64,000 nucleotides of DNA from Bacteroidales bacterium (lineage in GTDB: Bacteria > Bacteroidota > Bacteroidia > Bacteroidales > UBA932). Positions 26,601 to 34,738 of this stretch are shown here, one piece after another. The notes under the pieces were generated by a model. It was not told where the DNA came from and searched no databases. It was given only the letters and a program-made list of their open reading frames with translations. Each line of letters starts with the position of its first letter. Within the stretch, counting starts at the first letter, position 1. A program made the translations under genes and the position numbers. The stretch spans positions 1 to 64,000 of the forward strand of contig JAKSKH010000001.1 in NCBI GenBank assembly GCA_024401855.1, written 5' to 3'.

Positions 26601-27101
26601 AAGGTGAAGACGGCGGTTAACTCCGTTGTAAGACCTTGTATCCAGGGTGTTCTTTATTTCAAGACCTATGATTGTACGGCTGTTGCCTTCAATAAAAGAC
26701 TGGGCGAGGTACCATTTGGGACCAAGATTGACGAACTCCAGAGAATCGGATATCTGTGCAAGAGGATATCTCAACGGCATTCTTGAGTTCCGGAGTCCGG
26801 GAATAATCACCCTCGGACTGATGTCATCATCTATGACAGGGAAAGTGTTTTCCCAAGAAATCAGGGAATCCCTTCCGTACCGGTATATGACCATATCCGA
26901 CGGCAGAGTTCCCTTTCCTTCCTGATCCGCTCTGGACCGAAGCATCGACAGCCTCCGCTCTATACGCTTTTCAATTCTTCGCGCCGCATAAGCGGTGTCC
27001 GCCGGATTGGGCAGGGAAGTCATGGAGAACAGAAAAACTATAAGCCCCACCACGGCCAGAAGCAGGGATATTCTTATTCTTATTTCAGGAATCCTTTTCA
27101 T
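23661..27101 (-). CDS. Large multi-sensor membrane histidine kinase (NtrY-like core)
   Basis: 1146 residues. TM helix at about 10-28, extracytoplasmic domain to about 205, then a block of about six or seven TM helices (205-415), a second extracytoplasmic domain (about 415-640), two more TM helices (about 640-697), a third extracytoplasmic domain (about 700-835), a TM helix, HAMP (about 857-910), HisKA with phospho-acceptor His928 in ARQVAHEIKNPLTP, and HATPase (LLNNAVQAL, EDNGPGVD, GSGLGLAI). The HEIKNPLTP sequence and HAMP layout are NtrY-like. Its start overlaps rlmH by 4 bases. A plausible partner regulator is at 30359. The signal is unknown. Confidence 0.9.
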   Translation of the reverse strand: MKRIPEIRIRISLLLAVVGLIVFLFSMTSLPNPADTAYAARRIEKRIERRLSMLRSRADQEGKGTLPSDMVIYRYGRDSLISWENTFPVIDDDISPRVIIPGLRNSRMPLRYPLAQISDSLEFVNLGPKWYLAQSFIEGNSRTIIGLEIKNTLDTRSYNGVNRRLHLGRNFSIKPLSYDSGSAVRIDGRPQFTVQYEVLSRSALADAGLVWIAFALLAVSAMLFLESRRTFKSFIPVALFLLLMMASMYCWGYLAGENYDIFSPVLFAGGSVLYSLGAVVIVNLAVLLLSVALYIVRSDAMGRIVGRRSAVLALLAGLASIAAITVYSYVALRSIIQNSNICLDIYNLSDISWWTVVVYASFLSMLVSIPLVIQMMQPLLPEFMRKWSDVLSVRGRVAVSLLVSVSFVSVVSSLALGKEQGRAEVWANMLAVDRDVSLEMQLKRVEPQIAGDYVISPLCFVQGTESTIQNLIAEKYLFRIAQDYNISVYVLNDDTPYAKISMCNRKVKDGVPVFENSRFLYCDLDGQPRYEGVFLYYHGTYGLARLIVELEPKMTNRDKGFVPSSYSYARYRNSELLHFRGSYAYPTKLEKGLTGPVYEGYTHFYNTVSEDEVVIISRPVTSFGNYCIEGVFVALLFFMLLSLLSMHSAGKTGQQSFYKTRITWVVMISLILALVIMATVSVFFVYERNNANLNTIMSDKIGSVQLMLQNEIKGVDDVRDIKAPVMMEYLQNVARSSGSDIILYSTDGRFIMTTRREGQDFEFIPGSRMDREAFENIARHHKRYYIRRENGDGISRYYMYAPLMGTDGRSLAIICSPYEGGETYDFERDALMHLMTIIMLFLILLFFSRFAATKILDMIFKPLGEMSGKMRTADLESPEYITYERDDEVASLVDAYNRMVTDLSESTRKLAQAERDKAWSGMARQVAHEIKNPLTPMKLQLQRLMRLKMKGEPGWQEKFDDVSRVILEHIDILTETADEFSTFARLYSQEYSEINLDELLQSEISMYDNREDISFEYFGLEGACTTGPKPQLTRVFVNLLNNAVQALELRPDGSGQGVVRVSLRNSIRDGFYDIVFEDNGPGVDEANLDKLFNPNFTTKNSGSGLGLAISRSVLERCGATIAYSRSFSLGGACFSIQYPRRSALDN

Positions 27102-27571
27102 TCGTGATGGTAAGGTTCACCTTTCAATATCGTAAATGCCCTGTACAACTGTTCAACAAAGACGGCTCTGACCATCTGGTGGGAGAAAGTCATTCTGGAG
27201 AGCGAAAGCATGGAATCAGACCTTTCATAAACCTGTTGGGAGAATCCGTATGCTCCTCCTATGACGAAAACCATATCCCGACCTCCTCGGGCCATCACCT
27301 CTTCCAGTTTGCGCGCAAACTCAACGGACCGGTATTCCTTTCCGCGCTCATCCAGAAGTATGACATTGTCGGAAGGACGGACATTCTTGAGTATGAGTTC
27401 GCCCTCCCTGAGCTTTATCTGGTCCCTGGTCAAGGAAGATACATTCTTGAGTTCGGGAATTTCCAGCATTTCGAACGGCACGTAATGGCGCAGTCTGGAC
27501 ACATAGGAGGAGAGCCCTTCGGCCACCCACCCTATATCGGTTTTCCCTACTGTCAACAGAATGATTTTCAT
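27098..27571 (-). CDS. rlmH: 23S rRNA (pseudouridine1915-N3)-methyltransferase RlmH
   Basis: 157 residues, a SPOUT/trefoil-knot methyltransferase. The C-terminal half is diagnostic: VFVIGGAYGFSQQVYERSD, LSLSRMTFSHQMVRAVF and EQLYRAFTILKGEPYHH. It methylates pseudouridine 1915 in helix 69 of 23S rRNA in assembled ribosomes. It has a well-matched promoter whose -7 box ends 7 bases before the ATG, and its stop overlaps the histidine kinase start (ATGA). Confidence 0.96.
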   Translation of the reverse strand: MKIILLTVGKTDIGWVAEGLSSYVSRLRHYVPFEMLEIPELKNVSSLTRDQIKLREGELILKNVRPSDNVILLDERGKEYRSVEFARKLEEVMARGGRDMVFVIGGAYGFSQQVYERSDSMLSLSRMTFSHQMVRAVFVEQLYRAFTILKGEPYHHE

Positions 27572-27578
27572 TATAATG

Positions 27579-27610
27579 CAAATATACTACGATGGCTCGT
27601 TTTTTGCAAA
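27579..27610 (-). promoter_or_regulatory. rlmH-histidine kinase promoter
   Basis: TTTG (27610-27607), exactly 20 bases, TATATTTG (27586-27579) on the minus strand. Only 7 bases separate the -7 box from the ATG at 27571, predicting a leader of 0-3 bases. Confidence 0.75.
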
Positions 27611-27624
27611 GATCAGACCTTTGT

Positions 27625-28026
27625 ATGAGAAATTTCAAGAAAATTCCAGTGATTCTCGTCTTTTCCGCGATTTGTGCCGTAATGTCAGCCCAGAACAGCG
27701 GATATGACGTTTTCACCCCCATAGGGAAATATCTCTCACAAGGAAATTCCGAAGCTCTTTCCGCCTGGTTCGCAGACAACATTGACATTACCATATTGTC
27801 GAGGGAAAGCACTGCAAGCCGCTCCCAGGCCAGACAGATAGTCAAGGCCTTTTTCGACAACTACTCTCCGAGAAATTTCACAATATCACATACAGCCGAC
27901 CAGAAAAGAATGAAATACGCCCTCGGCGTATTGACTGCCGGGGGCGAAAGGTTCACCGTTACAATATTTGTCAACTGCAAGAATGACAACTACCGCATTC
28001 AACAGTTGAAAATACAGAGGATCTAG
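27625..28026 (+). CDS. DUF4783 secreted protein
   Basis: 133 residues from the ATG at 27625 (MRNFKKIPVILVFSAICAV); the signal peptide ends near SAQ. The mature part (about 25-133) has the DUF4783 look, a small NTF2-like alpha/beta fold: GKYLSQGNSEALSAWFADNIDI, then QARQIVKAFFDNYSPRNFTI. The family is limited to Bacteroidota and usually sits beside rlmH and nadC; function unknown. It diverges from rlmH, with 53 bases between start codons. Its stop shares the palindrome CTAG with the stop of efp. Confidence 0.85.
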   Translation: MRNFKKIPVILVFSAICAVMSAQNSGYDVFTPIGKYLSQGNSEALSAWFADNIDITILSRESTASRSQARQIVKAFFDNYSPRNFTISHTADQKRMKYALGVLTAGGERFTVTIFVNCKNDNYRIQQLKIQRI

Positions 28027-28589
28027 ACTCTCTGTCCGTAAGAACGGTCGGTGGTGTTGACGGTTATCTTTTCTCCTGTCTCAATGAAGAGGGGGACCAT
28101 AATCTTGGCACCGGTTTCAAGAGTGACCTCCTTGAGGGCTGATGTAGATGCGGTATTGCCCTTTACAGCAGGTTCGCTGTATGTCACCTCAAGAGTGACA
28201 TAGGTCGGGAGCTCGCAGGTAAGGCAACGCTCCTCCTCACCGGTGACAAACATCATTTCAACGTGCTGTCCCTCTTTCATAAGGTCGGAATTGTCAACCA
28301 CCTCCTTGGGGAGCTTGATCTGCTCGTAAGTCTCTTCATGCATGAAGTTGAAACCATCCTCCTCTGCATAGAGGAACTGATAGGGGCGGCGCTCAACCTC
28401 TATTGTCTCTATCTTGGCGCCTGCCGTGAATGTATTCTCAAGAATGCGTCCGTTCTCAAGATTGCGGAGCTTGGTCTTCACGAATGCGGGACCCTTTCCA
28501 GGTTTCACATGCTGGAACCATACAATCATACAGGGTTTCTCGTTAAACTTAAGATAAAGACCGTTTTTAAAATCAGCTGTTGTTGCCAT
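28023..28589 (-). CDS. efp: Translation elongation factor P
   Basis: 188 residues from the ATG at 28589 (MATTADFKNGLYLKF), exactly the family length; in-frame codons further upstream would reach into the promoter. Three beta-barrel domains; the domain I loop carries the conserved HVKPGKGPAF that stimulates peptide bonds at polyproline stalls, and the end of domain III is TVNTTDRSYGQRV. It has its own promoter, located in the gap after ispH. The stop codon overlaps that of DUF4783 in a CTAG. Confidence 0.97.
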   Translation of the reverse strand: MATTADFKNGLYLKFNEKPCMIVWFQHVKPGKGPAFVKTKLRNLENGRILENTFTAGAKIETIEVERRPYQFLYAEEDGFNFMHEETYEQIKLPKEVVDNSDLMKEGQHVEMMFVTGEEERCLTCELPTYVTLEVTYSEPAVKGNTASTSALKEVTLETGAKIMVPLFIETGEKITVNTTDRSYGQRV

Positions 28590-28628
28590 AATATTTAATT
28601 GTTTGATTATCTGTCTGTGAATATCACA

Positions 28629-28660
28629 CAAAAGTAAGAAAATGCCTTAACTATTGCAAA
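28629..28660 (-). promoter_or_regulatory. efp promoter
   Basis: TTTG (28660-28657), 20 bases, TACTTTTG (28636-28629) on the minus strand. The -33 box lies within the last codons of ispH. The leader to the ATG at 28589 is about 35 bases. Confidence 0.75.
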
Positions 28661-29532
28661 TTTTCTATAATCCGGGCCACCCTTTCAAGAAGCCAGCCCG
28701 GGGTGGATGTGGCTCCGCTCACACCGACGAAATCTTCAGCATTGAACCACTGGCTCTGCAAGTCTTTTTCCGAACTTACGTTATACGTCCTTACATTGTA
28801 TGTCCTGCAAAGGTCCGACAATACTTTCCCGTTGGAGCTCTGCCTCCCCGTGACGAAGACAACCACATCATGCTCCTTTGCAAAACCGATGAGTTCACTG
28901 TAACGGTGGGCCACCTGCTTGCATATCGTATTGTGGACATGCAGCCTGGCATTCCGGCCGAGGGCATCGCCAAGGAATTCACACAACGAGGCGAATTCCT
29001 CGGGGCTTTTCGTTGTCTGGGAAAATATGGAAACATCCTTTTCCACACTGAGCAGTCCCTTGTCAAGCACGTCCCGCAACTGGGAGATATTTTCAACGAC
29101 AAAAGCGTTTCCCTTTACCTGGCCGACAAGCCCGAGCACCTCCGGATGTCCCACTTTCCCGAATATCACAATCTGATGTCCGGCATTGAAGGTGTCCCTT
29201 ATGTCTTTCTGAAGTTTAAGAACTACGGGACAGGTGCAGTCTATTATCCTGAAACCTTTAGATCCGGCCTTGGCATAAACCTCGGGAGGTTCTCCGTGAG
29301 CCCTCACCATAAGCACTTCGCCGGCAGCGTCTTCTATCTGATCCAGATCCGACTTGTCCAGAGGGACAAGCCCTTCGGACTGAAGCCTTTCAAGTTCTTC
29401 TTCATTGTGCACCACAGCCCCAAGGGAAAACATCTTTCCCCCGTTGGCATGCAAATAATCCTCAGCTGTCTTGATGGCCCTTATCACTCCCCCGCAGAAG
29501 CCCGATCCGGCGTCAATCTCCACCTTAATCAT
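28651..29532 (-). CDS. ispH: 4-hydroxy-3-methylbut-2-enyl diphosphate reductase
   Basis: 293 residues. The three iron-sulfur cysteines are present: Cys13 (GSGFCGGV), Cys101 (DCTCPVV) and Cys204 (NTICKQ), together with VVHNEEE, MVRAHGEPP and SGATSTPGWL. It carries out the last step of the MEP isoprenoid pathway, giving IPP and DMAPP, which feeds the polyprenyl synthase at 62533. It overlaps the cmk stop by 4 bases, the familiar cmk-ispH pair. Confidence 0.97.
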   Translation of the reverse strand: MIKVEIDAGSGFCGGVIRAIKTAEDYLHANGGKMFSLGAVVHNEEELERLQSEGLVPLDKSDLDQIEDAAGEVLMVRAHGEPPEVYAKAGSKGFRIIDCTCPVVLKLQKDIRDTFNAGHQIVIFGKVGHPEVLGLVGQVKGNAFVVENISQLRDVLDKGLLSVEKDVSIFSQTTKSPEEFASLCEFLGDALGRNARLHVHNTICKQVAHRYSELIGFAKEHDVVVFVTGRQSSNGKVLSDLCRTYNVRTYNVSSEKDLQSQWFNAEDFVGVSGATSTPGWLLERVARIIENLQ

Positions 29533-30212
29533 CTGATTCCGAATTTTCCTTGAATCAAACCTTGAACCCAGGCTATCTCCTCTTCAATTGTCATATCGGA
29601 GTTGTCCAGGACAAAAGCATCCTCTGCCTTTCTCAGCGGAGAAGTCTCCCTGTGCGAGTCCAGATAATCCCTTTCACGCAAGTTGCTTACCACTTCCTCG
29701 AACACCGGCATCTCTCCCCTGGCAACAAGTTCATCATACCTGCGCTGGGCCCTGACCTTGATTGACGCCGTCATGAATATCTTGAGCCCCGCATCCGGGA
29801 ACACGGTAGTTCCTATGTCGCGGCCGTCCATGACCACCCTGCCATTCTCGGCAAACTGATGCAGTTTGCGGTCTACGTACGAACGCACGAAAGGGACAGC
29901 CGACACGGGGCTGACCTGCGCCGAAACTTCCATTGTACGGATCTGGTTCTCAATACACCTCTGTCCCATATATGTCCTGTTGCCGTTGTCAAAGTGAAGG
30001 TCAAGACTAAGAAGCTCGTTGCTGAGCCTCGGATTTACGGAGTTTACACGGTTGATAAGTCCCTCCTCCTGGGCGAAAAGCGTCACCCCGCGGTATAACG
30101 CACCGGAATCCAGATAGGTAAAACCGAACCTGGCCGCAACTTTCTTTGCAAAGGAACTCTTTCCTGTAGAAGAATATCCGTCGATGGCGATGATAATATC
30201 AGGGACGTCCAT
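29529..30212 (-). CDS. cmk: Cytidylate kinase
   Basis: 227 residues from the ATG at 30212 (MDVPDIIIAIDGYSSTGKS); a start two codons upstream would be TTG. P-loop GYSSTGKSS, YLDSGALYRGVTL, VVMDGRDIGTTVFPDA and RAQRRYDEL are diagnostic. It phosphorylates CMP and dCMP. A -7-like TAACTTCG (30230-30237, minus) is 17 bases upstream but deviates from TTTG. It is divergent from the tRNA-Ala gene. Confidence 0.96.
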   Translation of the reverse strand: MDVPDIIIAIDGYSSTGKSSFAKKVAARFGFTYLDSGALYRGVTLFAQEEGLINRVNSVNPRLSNELLSLDLHFDNGNRTYMGQRCIENQIRTMEVSAQVSPVSAVPFVRSYVDRKLHQFAENGRVVMDGRDIGTTVFPDAGLKIFMTASIKVRAQRRYDELVARGEMPVFEEVVSNLRERDYLDSHRETSPLRKAEDAFVLDNSDMTIEEEIAWVQGLIQGKFGIR

Positions 30213-30225
30213 ATTCAATATCTTT

Positions 30226-30258
30226 TTTGCGAAGTTAAGTATTATTTTTTTAACTTTG
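30226..30258 (+). promoter_or_regulatory. tRNA-Ala promoter
   Basis: TTTG (30226-30229), 21 bases, TAACTTTG (30251-30258), 12 bases before the first base of the tRNA. No second promoter is visible before the regulator gene that follows. Confidence 0.75.
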
Positions 30259-30270
30259 GCAAAAATTAAC

Positions 30271-30343
30271 GGGGCATTAGCTCAGCTGGTAGAGCGCCAG
30301 GTTCGCAATCTGGAAGTCGGGAGTTCGAGTCTCCTATGCTCCA
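30271..30343 (+). tRNA. tRNA-Ala (anticodon CGC)
   Basis: 73 bases fold into a full cloverleaf: acceptor GGGGCAT/ATGCTCC with the G3-U70 wobble that marks alanine tRNAs, D arm GCTC/GAGC, anticodon stem CCAGG/TCTGG with loop TTCGCAA (anticodon CGC, codon GCG), a 5-base variable loop, and T arm GGGAG/CTCCT with loop TTCGAGT. Discriminator A at 30343. CCA is not encoded. Confidence 0.95.
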
Positions 30344-30358
30344 CACTATCATTTTGAT

Positions 30359-31507
30359 ATGAAGATTCTTGTAATTGACGACGAGAGGGCCATCCGCAAC
30401 TCGCTGAAAGAGATTCTGAGCGACGAGGGATATTCCGTAGAAACGGCCGAAGACGGCGTCGCCGGGTTGGATCTGAGCCGGAAAGATCATTACGACATCA
30501 TTTTCTGCGACATAAAAATGCCTAACATGGACGGCCAGGAATTCCTGAACAGGGCAGTTGGGGAAGGCATCGATTCTGCAGTGGTAATGATATCGGGGCA
30601 CGGAGACATAAACACCGCAGTCAACTGTATAAAGAAGGGAGCGTTTGATTTCATAGAAAAGCCGCTGGACCTCAACAGGATTCTCATTACCATAAAGAAT
30701 GCGACCGACAAAGTTTCCCTCACCACCCAGAACAGGGTTCTGAAGAAGAAGGTGTTCGGACAGGATATGATCGGGGAGTCCGAAGCCATGAAGCACATAC
30801 ACGAAATGATAGGCAAGGTGGCAGCCACGGAAGCGCGTGTGCTCATAACGGGGCCGAACGGTTCCGGCAAGGAACTAGTTGCCAGGAATCTGCACCTCCA
30901 AAGCGCCCGCAATGCCATGCCTTACATCGAGGTCAACTGCGCCGCCATTCCGGGAGAGCTTATCGAAAGCGAGCTTTTCGGCCACGAGAAAGGGTCTTTC
31001 ACTTCTGCCGTCAAGCAGCATAAGGGAAAGTTCGAGCAGGCCGACGGAGGCACCCTCTTTCTGGATGAAATAGGAGACATGAGCCTTGCGGCCCAGGCGA
31101 AAGTCCTCAGGGTTCTTCAGGAGAAGAAACTGTCCAGAGTAGGTTCCGACAAGGATATAGAAGTGGACGTGCGGGTCATTGCAGCCACGAACAAGGACCT
31201 GAAGGCTGAAATAGCTAAAGGGAATTTCAGGGAGGACCTGTATCACCGGCTGAGCGTCATAGTCATAAGCGTACCGGCGCTCGATGAGAGAAAGGATGAC
31301 ATCCCCCTGCTTATCGACTATTTCACGGAACAGATAAGTTCAGAAAGCGGAATGTCACGTAAGACCTTCAAAAAGGAAGCGGTGAAAGCCCTTCAGGACA
31401 AGGCATGGACAGGAAATGTCCGTGAATTGAGAAACGTTGTGGAAAGACTTCTTATTCTCGGGGATTCCGAAATTTCACTCCAGAACGTCAAAGACTACGT
31501 TCTTTAA
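30359..31507 (+). CDS. NtrC-like response regulator lacking the DNA-binding domain
   Basis: 382 residues. Receiver domain 1-120 with Asp7/Asp8, phospho-acceptor Asp51 (FCDIKMP) and Lys101. AAA+ sigma-54 activator domain about 137-370: Walker A GPNGSGKE (165-172), Walker [10 protein letters not shown] (230-238), [10 protein letters not shown] (353-362). The GAFTGA loop, which contacts sigma-54, reads GSFTSA (212-217), keeping the central Phe-Thr. The protein ends 20 residues after [10 protein letters not shown], so there is no Fis-type helix-turn-helix. It begins 15 bases after the tRNA. The NtrY-like kinase at 23661 is a possible partner. The tail overlaps lptB by 20 bases. Confidence 0.9.
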   Translation: MKILVIDDERAIRNSLKEILSDEGYSVETAEDGVAGLDLSRKDHYDIIFCDIKMPNMDGQEFLNRAVGEGIDSAVVMISGHGDINTAVNCIKKGAFDFIEKPLDLNRILITIKNATDKVSLTTQNRVLKKKVFGQDMIGESEAMKHIHEMIGKVAATEARVLITGPNGSGKELVARNLHLQSARNAMPYIEVNCAAIPGELIESELFGHEKGSFTSAVKQHKGKFEQADGGTLFLDEIGDMSLAAQAKVLRVLQEKKLSRVGSDKDIEVDVRVIAATNKDLKAEIAKGNFREDLYHRLSVIVISVPALDERKDDIPLLIDYFTEQISSESGMSRKTFKKEAVKALQDKAWTGNVRELRNVVERLLILGDSEISLQNVKDYVL

Positions 31508-32279
31508 GAAGTTTGGCCCTGTATTCAGCTTCAGCCCTCTCTACGGAGACAGACCTCTTCAGAATGAATCCGCTTCCCAGATATTTGGTACGGACATCCT
31601 CATCTTCGGCAAGAGCCTTCGGGGTTCCCTGCTGCAGAATGGTGCCTTCGTAAAGAAGATACGCCCTGTCTGTAATGGCAAGCGTTTCTCCCACGTTGTG
31701 GTCGGTGATAATCACTCCAATGTTTCTGTACTTGAGTTTTGCAATTATGTACTGAATATCCTCGACGGCAATCGGATCAACTCCCGCAAAAGGCTCATCC
31801 AGAAGGATGAACTTGGGATCTATGGCAAGCGCCCTCGCTATCTCGCAACGCCTTCTCTCGCCTCCCGACAGCTGGATGCCCAGACTCTTGCGCACCTTGG
31901 ACAGGTTGAACTCATCTATCAGATCCTCAAGGTGAGCCTGGCGCTCTTCCTTCGTCATCGAACTCTTAAGCTCCATAACGGACATGATGTTGTCTTCAAC
32001 CGAAAGCTTGCGGAATACCGATGCATCCTGCGGGAGATAGCCTACCCCCTTCTGCGCGCGCATATACATGGGAAGTCCCGTAAGTTCCTCATCGTCAAGG
32101 AAGACACGTCCCTCATTCGGCGTAATCTGGCCCGTAATCATGTAGAAGCTCGTGGTCTTTCCCGCTCCGTTAGGGCCGAGGAATCCCACAATCTCTCCCT
32201 GATTCACTTCCATGGACACACCCTTCACAACGGTGCGCACACCATATTTCTTTACAAGATTTTCACAACGAAGTTTCAT
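31488..32279 (-). CDS. lptB: LPS export ABC transporter ATP-binding protein LptB
   Basis: 263 residues. Walker [11 protein letters not shown]-loop YLPQDASVF, signature [15 protein letters not shown], Walker [15 protein letters not shown]-loop TDHNV. The [13 protein letters not shown] and [13 protein letters not shown] strings are LptB-specific. It powers lipopolysaccharide extraction with LptFG from the inner membrane. It lies 2 bases after dnaX. The C-terminal 25 residues are hydrophilic and their coding sequence overlaps the convergent regulator gene. Confidence 0.95.
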   Translation of the reverse strand: MKLRCENLVKKYGVRTVVKGVSMEVNQGEIVGFLGPNGAGKTTSFYMITGQITPNEGRVFLDDEELTGLPMYMRAQKGVGYLPQDASVFRKLSVEDNIMSVMELKSSMTKEERQAHLEDLIDEFNLSKVRKSLGIQLSGGERRRCEIARALAIDPKFILLDEPFAGVDPIAVEDIQYIIAKLKYRNIGVIITDHNVGETLAITDRAYLLYEGTILQQGTPKALAEDEDVRTKYLGSGFILKRSVSVERAEAEYRAKLLKERSL

Positions 32280-32281
32280 AA

Positions 32282-33982
32282 CTATTTAATTTCCAGGCCA
32301 AGGTCTATAACAAGATCCTTAACGTCAGCATTCTTGGACATCAAGTCCTCCGCCTTTTCGGCAGGCATATAAATTTTCACCTCCTGTTCCTCTTCCGGAA
32401 CCACCGTGGGACAAAGGCGTATTCCGCCGCAGCCGAGCATCGAGCGGAACTTTGTTTCAAGACCGCGGAGCACCTTTTCCTCTATCCACTTTTTCTGCGC
32501 CTCATTAGTCACGTAGAAATCCAGACATTTGCATCCGTCCTCCTCCCTGAATTCCACCTTGGCGTTGGACAGGGCGTTTGCAAGCCTGGGCTGGCTTATC
32601 CCCGATGCAAGCTCCTTCCATTTCCCGGTTATCTCATCTTCGGACGGGAACGCTCCGGGCACAGGTTCCTCCTCTTTTCTGACTTCTTCCTTCTTTTCCT
32701 CCATAAGGGATGACAAAGAAAGGGAGGCTCCCGACAGAGGCCTTACGGCACGTCTGGGAGATGCAGGTTCGCGCTTCGGTTCAGGTTCCTGCTTGGGCAT
32801 CTCCTTCGGTTCCGGATTCGCAGGGCGTTCCACCTTCGGAGAAGATTCGGTCGCAGCTGCACCCGCAGCCTTCATGCTGTCATCAGGCGCCCCGGCAAGA
32901 AAACTGAGTTTCATCAGCGCATATTCTATGTGAAGCCTCTGATTGGCCGCCGCCCGATAACCTGCCTCACACTGCGAAGTTATTCCAAGAGCGTCATACA
33001 GGAACTTTACGGAACACCTGCCGGCCTGCTCCCGATATCTGGCTCTCAGAGAATCAGGCATGTCCAGAAGGGACTCCAAACCTCCTGTACGGCTTACCAG
33101 AAGGTCTCTCAGATGAGAACTTATGGCGGACACGAAGTGAAGGGCATTGAAACCCTTGGAAAGAATTTCGTCGAATGTCAGAAGGGCGTCGGCATAATTC
33201 CTTGTGAGGAATGCATCCACAAGCTTGAAACCGTATTCGTAATCGAGCACGTTGAGATTGCGGATGACATCTTCGTACCTGACCTCCGTTCCGCAGAATG
33301 CAACCGTCTGGTCGAATATCGTAAGCGCATCACGCATTGCCCCGTCGGCTTTGTGCGCGATGATATGGAGAGACTCGTCGTCGATGGTGATGTTTTCCTT
33401 TCCGGCTATGTCCCTGAGGTTCCGGACTATGTCGGGAATGCTTATCCTGTTGAAGTCATAGGTCTGGCACCTGCTCAGAATAGTGGGTATTATCTTGTGC
33501 TTCTCGGTGGTTGCCAGAATGAAGATTGCGTGAGCGGGTGGTTCTTCCAGGGTCTTGAGGAAAGCATTGAATGCAGACTGGGTGAGCATATGGACCTCAT
33601 CTATGATGAAAACCGAATACTTGCCGACCTGGGGAGGCACCTGGACTTTCTCCATAAGCGCCTTTATATCTTCCACACCGTTGTTGGAAGCCGCATCAAG
33701 CTCATGTATGCAGTATGACCGCCCTTCCTGGAATGAAAGGCAGGATTCGCACTTGCCGCAGGGTTCCATCCCGGAGGAAGGGTTGGAACAGTTGATTGTC
33801 TTTGCAAAAATACGGGCGGCGCTGGTCTTGCCGACTCCGCGTGGGCCACAGAAAAGATAAGCGTGAGCGAGTTTGCCACGCAGTATGGAGTTCTTCAGGG
33901 TCCTGGCAATATTATCCTGACCTATAAGACTTTCAAAAGAATCCGGACGATACTTCCGCGCTGAGACAATATAATCTGACAT
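32282..33982 (-). CDS. dnaX: DNA polymerase III subunits gamma/tau
   Basis: 566 residues. AAA+ clamp-loader core with [18 protein letters not shown] (Walker A), a four-Cys zinc module ([18 protein letters not shown]), [10 protein letters not shown] (Walker B) and [17 protein letters not shown] (sensor 1 and SRC), collar domain to about 365, a Pro/Glu/Lys-rich linker (about 370-440) and a C-terminal tau-like domain. No slippery A-run programmed for a short gamma form is evident in the core. The -7 box lies 6 bases before the ATG. Confidence 0.96.
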   Translation of the reverse strand: MSDYIVSARKYRPDSFESLIGQDNIARTLKNSILRGKLAHAYLFCGPRGVGKTSAARIFAKTINCSNPSSGMEPCGKCESCLSFQEGRSYCIHELDAASNNGVEDIKALMEKVQVPPQVGKYSVFIIDEVHMLTQSAFNAFLKTLEEPPAHAIFILATTEKHKIIPTILSRCQTYDFNRISIPDIVRNLRDIAGKENITIDDESLHIIAHKADGAMRDALTIFDQTVAFCGTEVRYEDVIRNLNVLDYEYGFKLVDAFLTRNYADALLTFDEILSKGFNALHFVSAISSHLRDLLVSRTGGLESLLDMPDSLRARYREQAGRCSVKFLYDALGITSQCEAGYRAAANQRLHIEYALMKLSFLAGAPDDSMKAAGAAATESSPKVERPANPEPKEMPKQEPEPKREPASPRRAVRPLSGASLSLSSLMEEKKEEVRKEEEPVPGAFPSEDEITGKWKELASGISQPRLANALSNAKVEFREEDGCKCLDFYVTNEAQKKWIEEKVLRGLETKFRSMLGCGGIRLCPTVVPEEEQEVKIYMPAEKAEDLMSKNADVKDLVIDLGLEIK

Positions 33983-33988
33983 ATTTCA

Positions 33989-33996
33989 CAAATGTA
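33989..33996 (-). promoter_or_regulatory. dnaX -7 box, near-leaderless
   Basis: TACATTTG on the minus strand, 6 bases before the dnaX ATG at 33982. No exact -33 TTTG at the standard distance. Confidence 0.6.
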
Positions 33997-34027
33997 ATGA
34001 AATAATTCAGTTTTGCCATATTTTGCA

Positions 34028-34035
34028 TATCTTTG
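34028..34035 (+). promoter_or_regulatory. Candidate -7 box for the 34061-36137 cluster
   Basis: TATCTTTG, 25 bases before the ATG at 34061, perfect for TAnnTTTG; a -33 box at standard spacing is not clear. Confidence 0.55.
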
Positions 34036-34060
34036 ACATAACACAAGATATAGACAGAAC

Positions 34061-34711
34061 ATGAGAAGAATAAATTTTGTCATTTTGCTTCTGTTCGTGA
34101 GCATCTGTACCGTTGCGCAGGGCCGGAAACAGTTGGACAGCCTGCAATACATCCTGCCGGAATTCAGCCAGGGCGCCGTGATTTTCTCCGACAAGCAGAT
34201 CAGCAGCGGGATGCTGAACATTTCCCCGCTTGACCAGTCGGTCTACTGTATTTCCGGGAAGGACACCCTTTATGCGGAAGGCAACCCGAATGTCATAAGA
34301 GTTAGCGTCTCGGGAAGATCATTCGTGAAATGGAATGATTCCTTCATTGAAATCATCCTGGAAAAGGGCAATACCGGGGTCGGCATTATCCGAAAGACAC
34401 TCAAGGTGAACAATGTCAGGGCGGGAGCCTATGACATGAACTCATCCACCTCCTTCGCAAAGACATATTCCGTCAATGCCAGTTCCGGGACTCTCCATAA
34501 TCTGACTATAGATGACCCCCGGAACTATGTTTACACGAAAACCCCCTACCTGTTCATCAACGGCAAGTATTACCGCGTAAGCAAAAAATCATTTGAGAAA
34601 CTGTTCCCAAAACTGAAGGACTTCATAGAAAGCGTATGGGAGGAGCGCAATGTGGGCGCAGCTGACATTGCGGCAGTCATTTCTTTCTATAACGAACTCC
34701 AACAGAAATAG
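34061..34711 (+). CDS. Secreted protein of unknown function
   Basis: 216 residues; I recognise no family. Signal peptide at about 1-20 (MRRINFVILLLFVSICTVAQ), no lipobox. The mature part is mixed alpha/beta with repeated aromatic-beta patterns (YCISGKDTLYAEGNPNVIRV, SFVKWNDSFIEIIL, TPYLFINGKYYRVSKKSFEK) and a C-terminal helix (AADIAAVISFYNELQQK). It is the first of three genes on the plus strand ending in an O-methyltransferase. The second is also a secreted unknown, suggesting the two work in the same compartment. Confidence 0.8.
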   Translation: MRRINFVILLLFVSICTVAQGRKQLDSLQYILPEFSQGAVIFSDKQISSGMLNISPLDQSVYCISGKDTLYAEGNPNVIRVSVSGRSFVKWNDSFIEIILEKGNTGVGIIRKTLKVNNVRAGAYDMNSSTSFAKTYSVNASSGTLHNLTIDDPRNYVYTKTPYLFINGKYYRVSKKSFEKLFPKLKDFIESVWEERNVGAADIAAVISFYNELQQK

Positions 34712-34738
34712 CAGGGTATAATTCCAAACTGTGGACTC

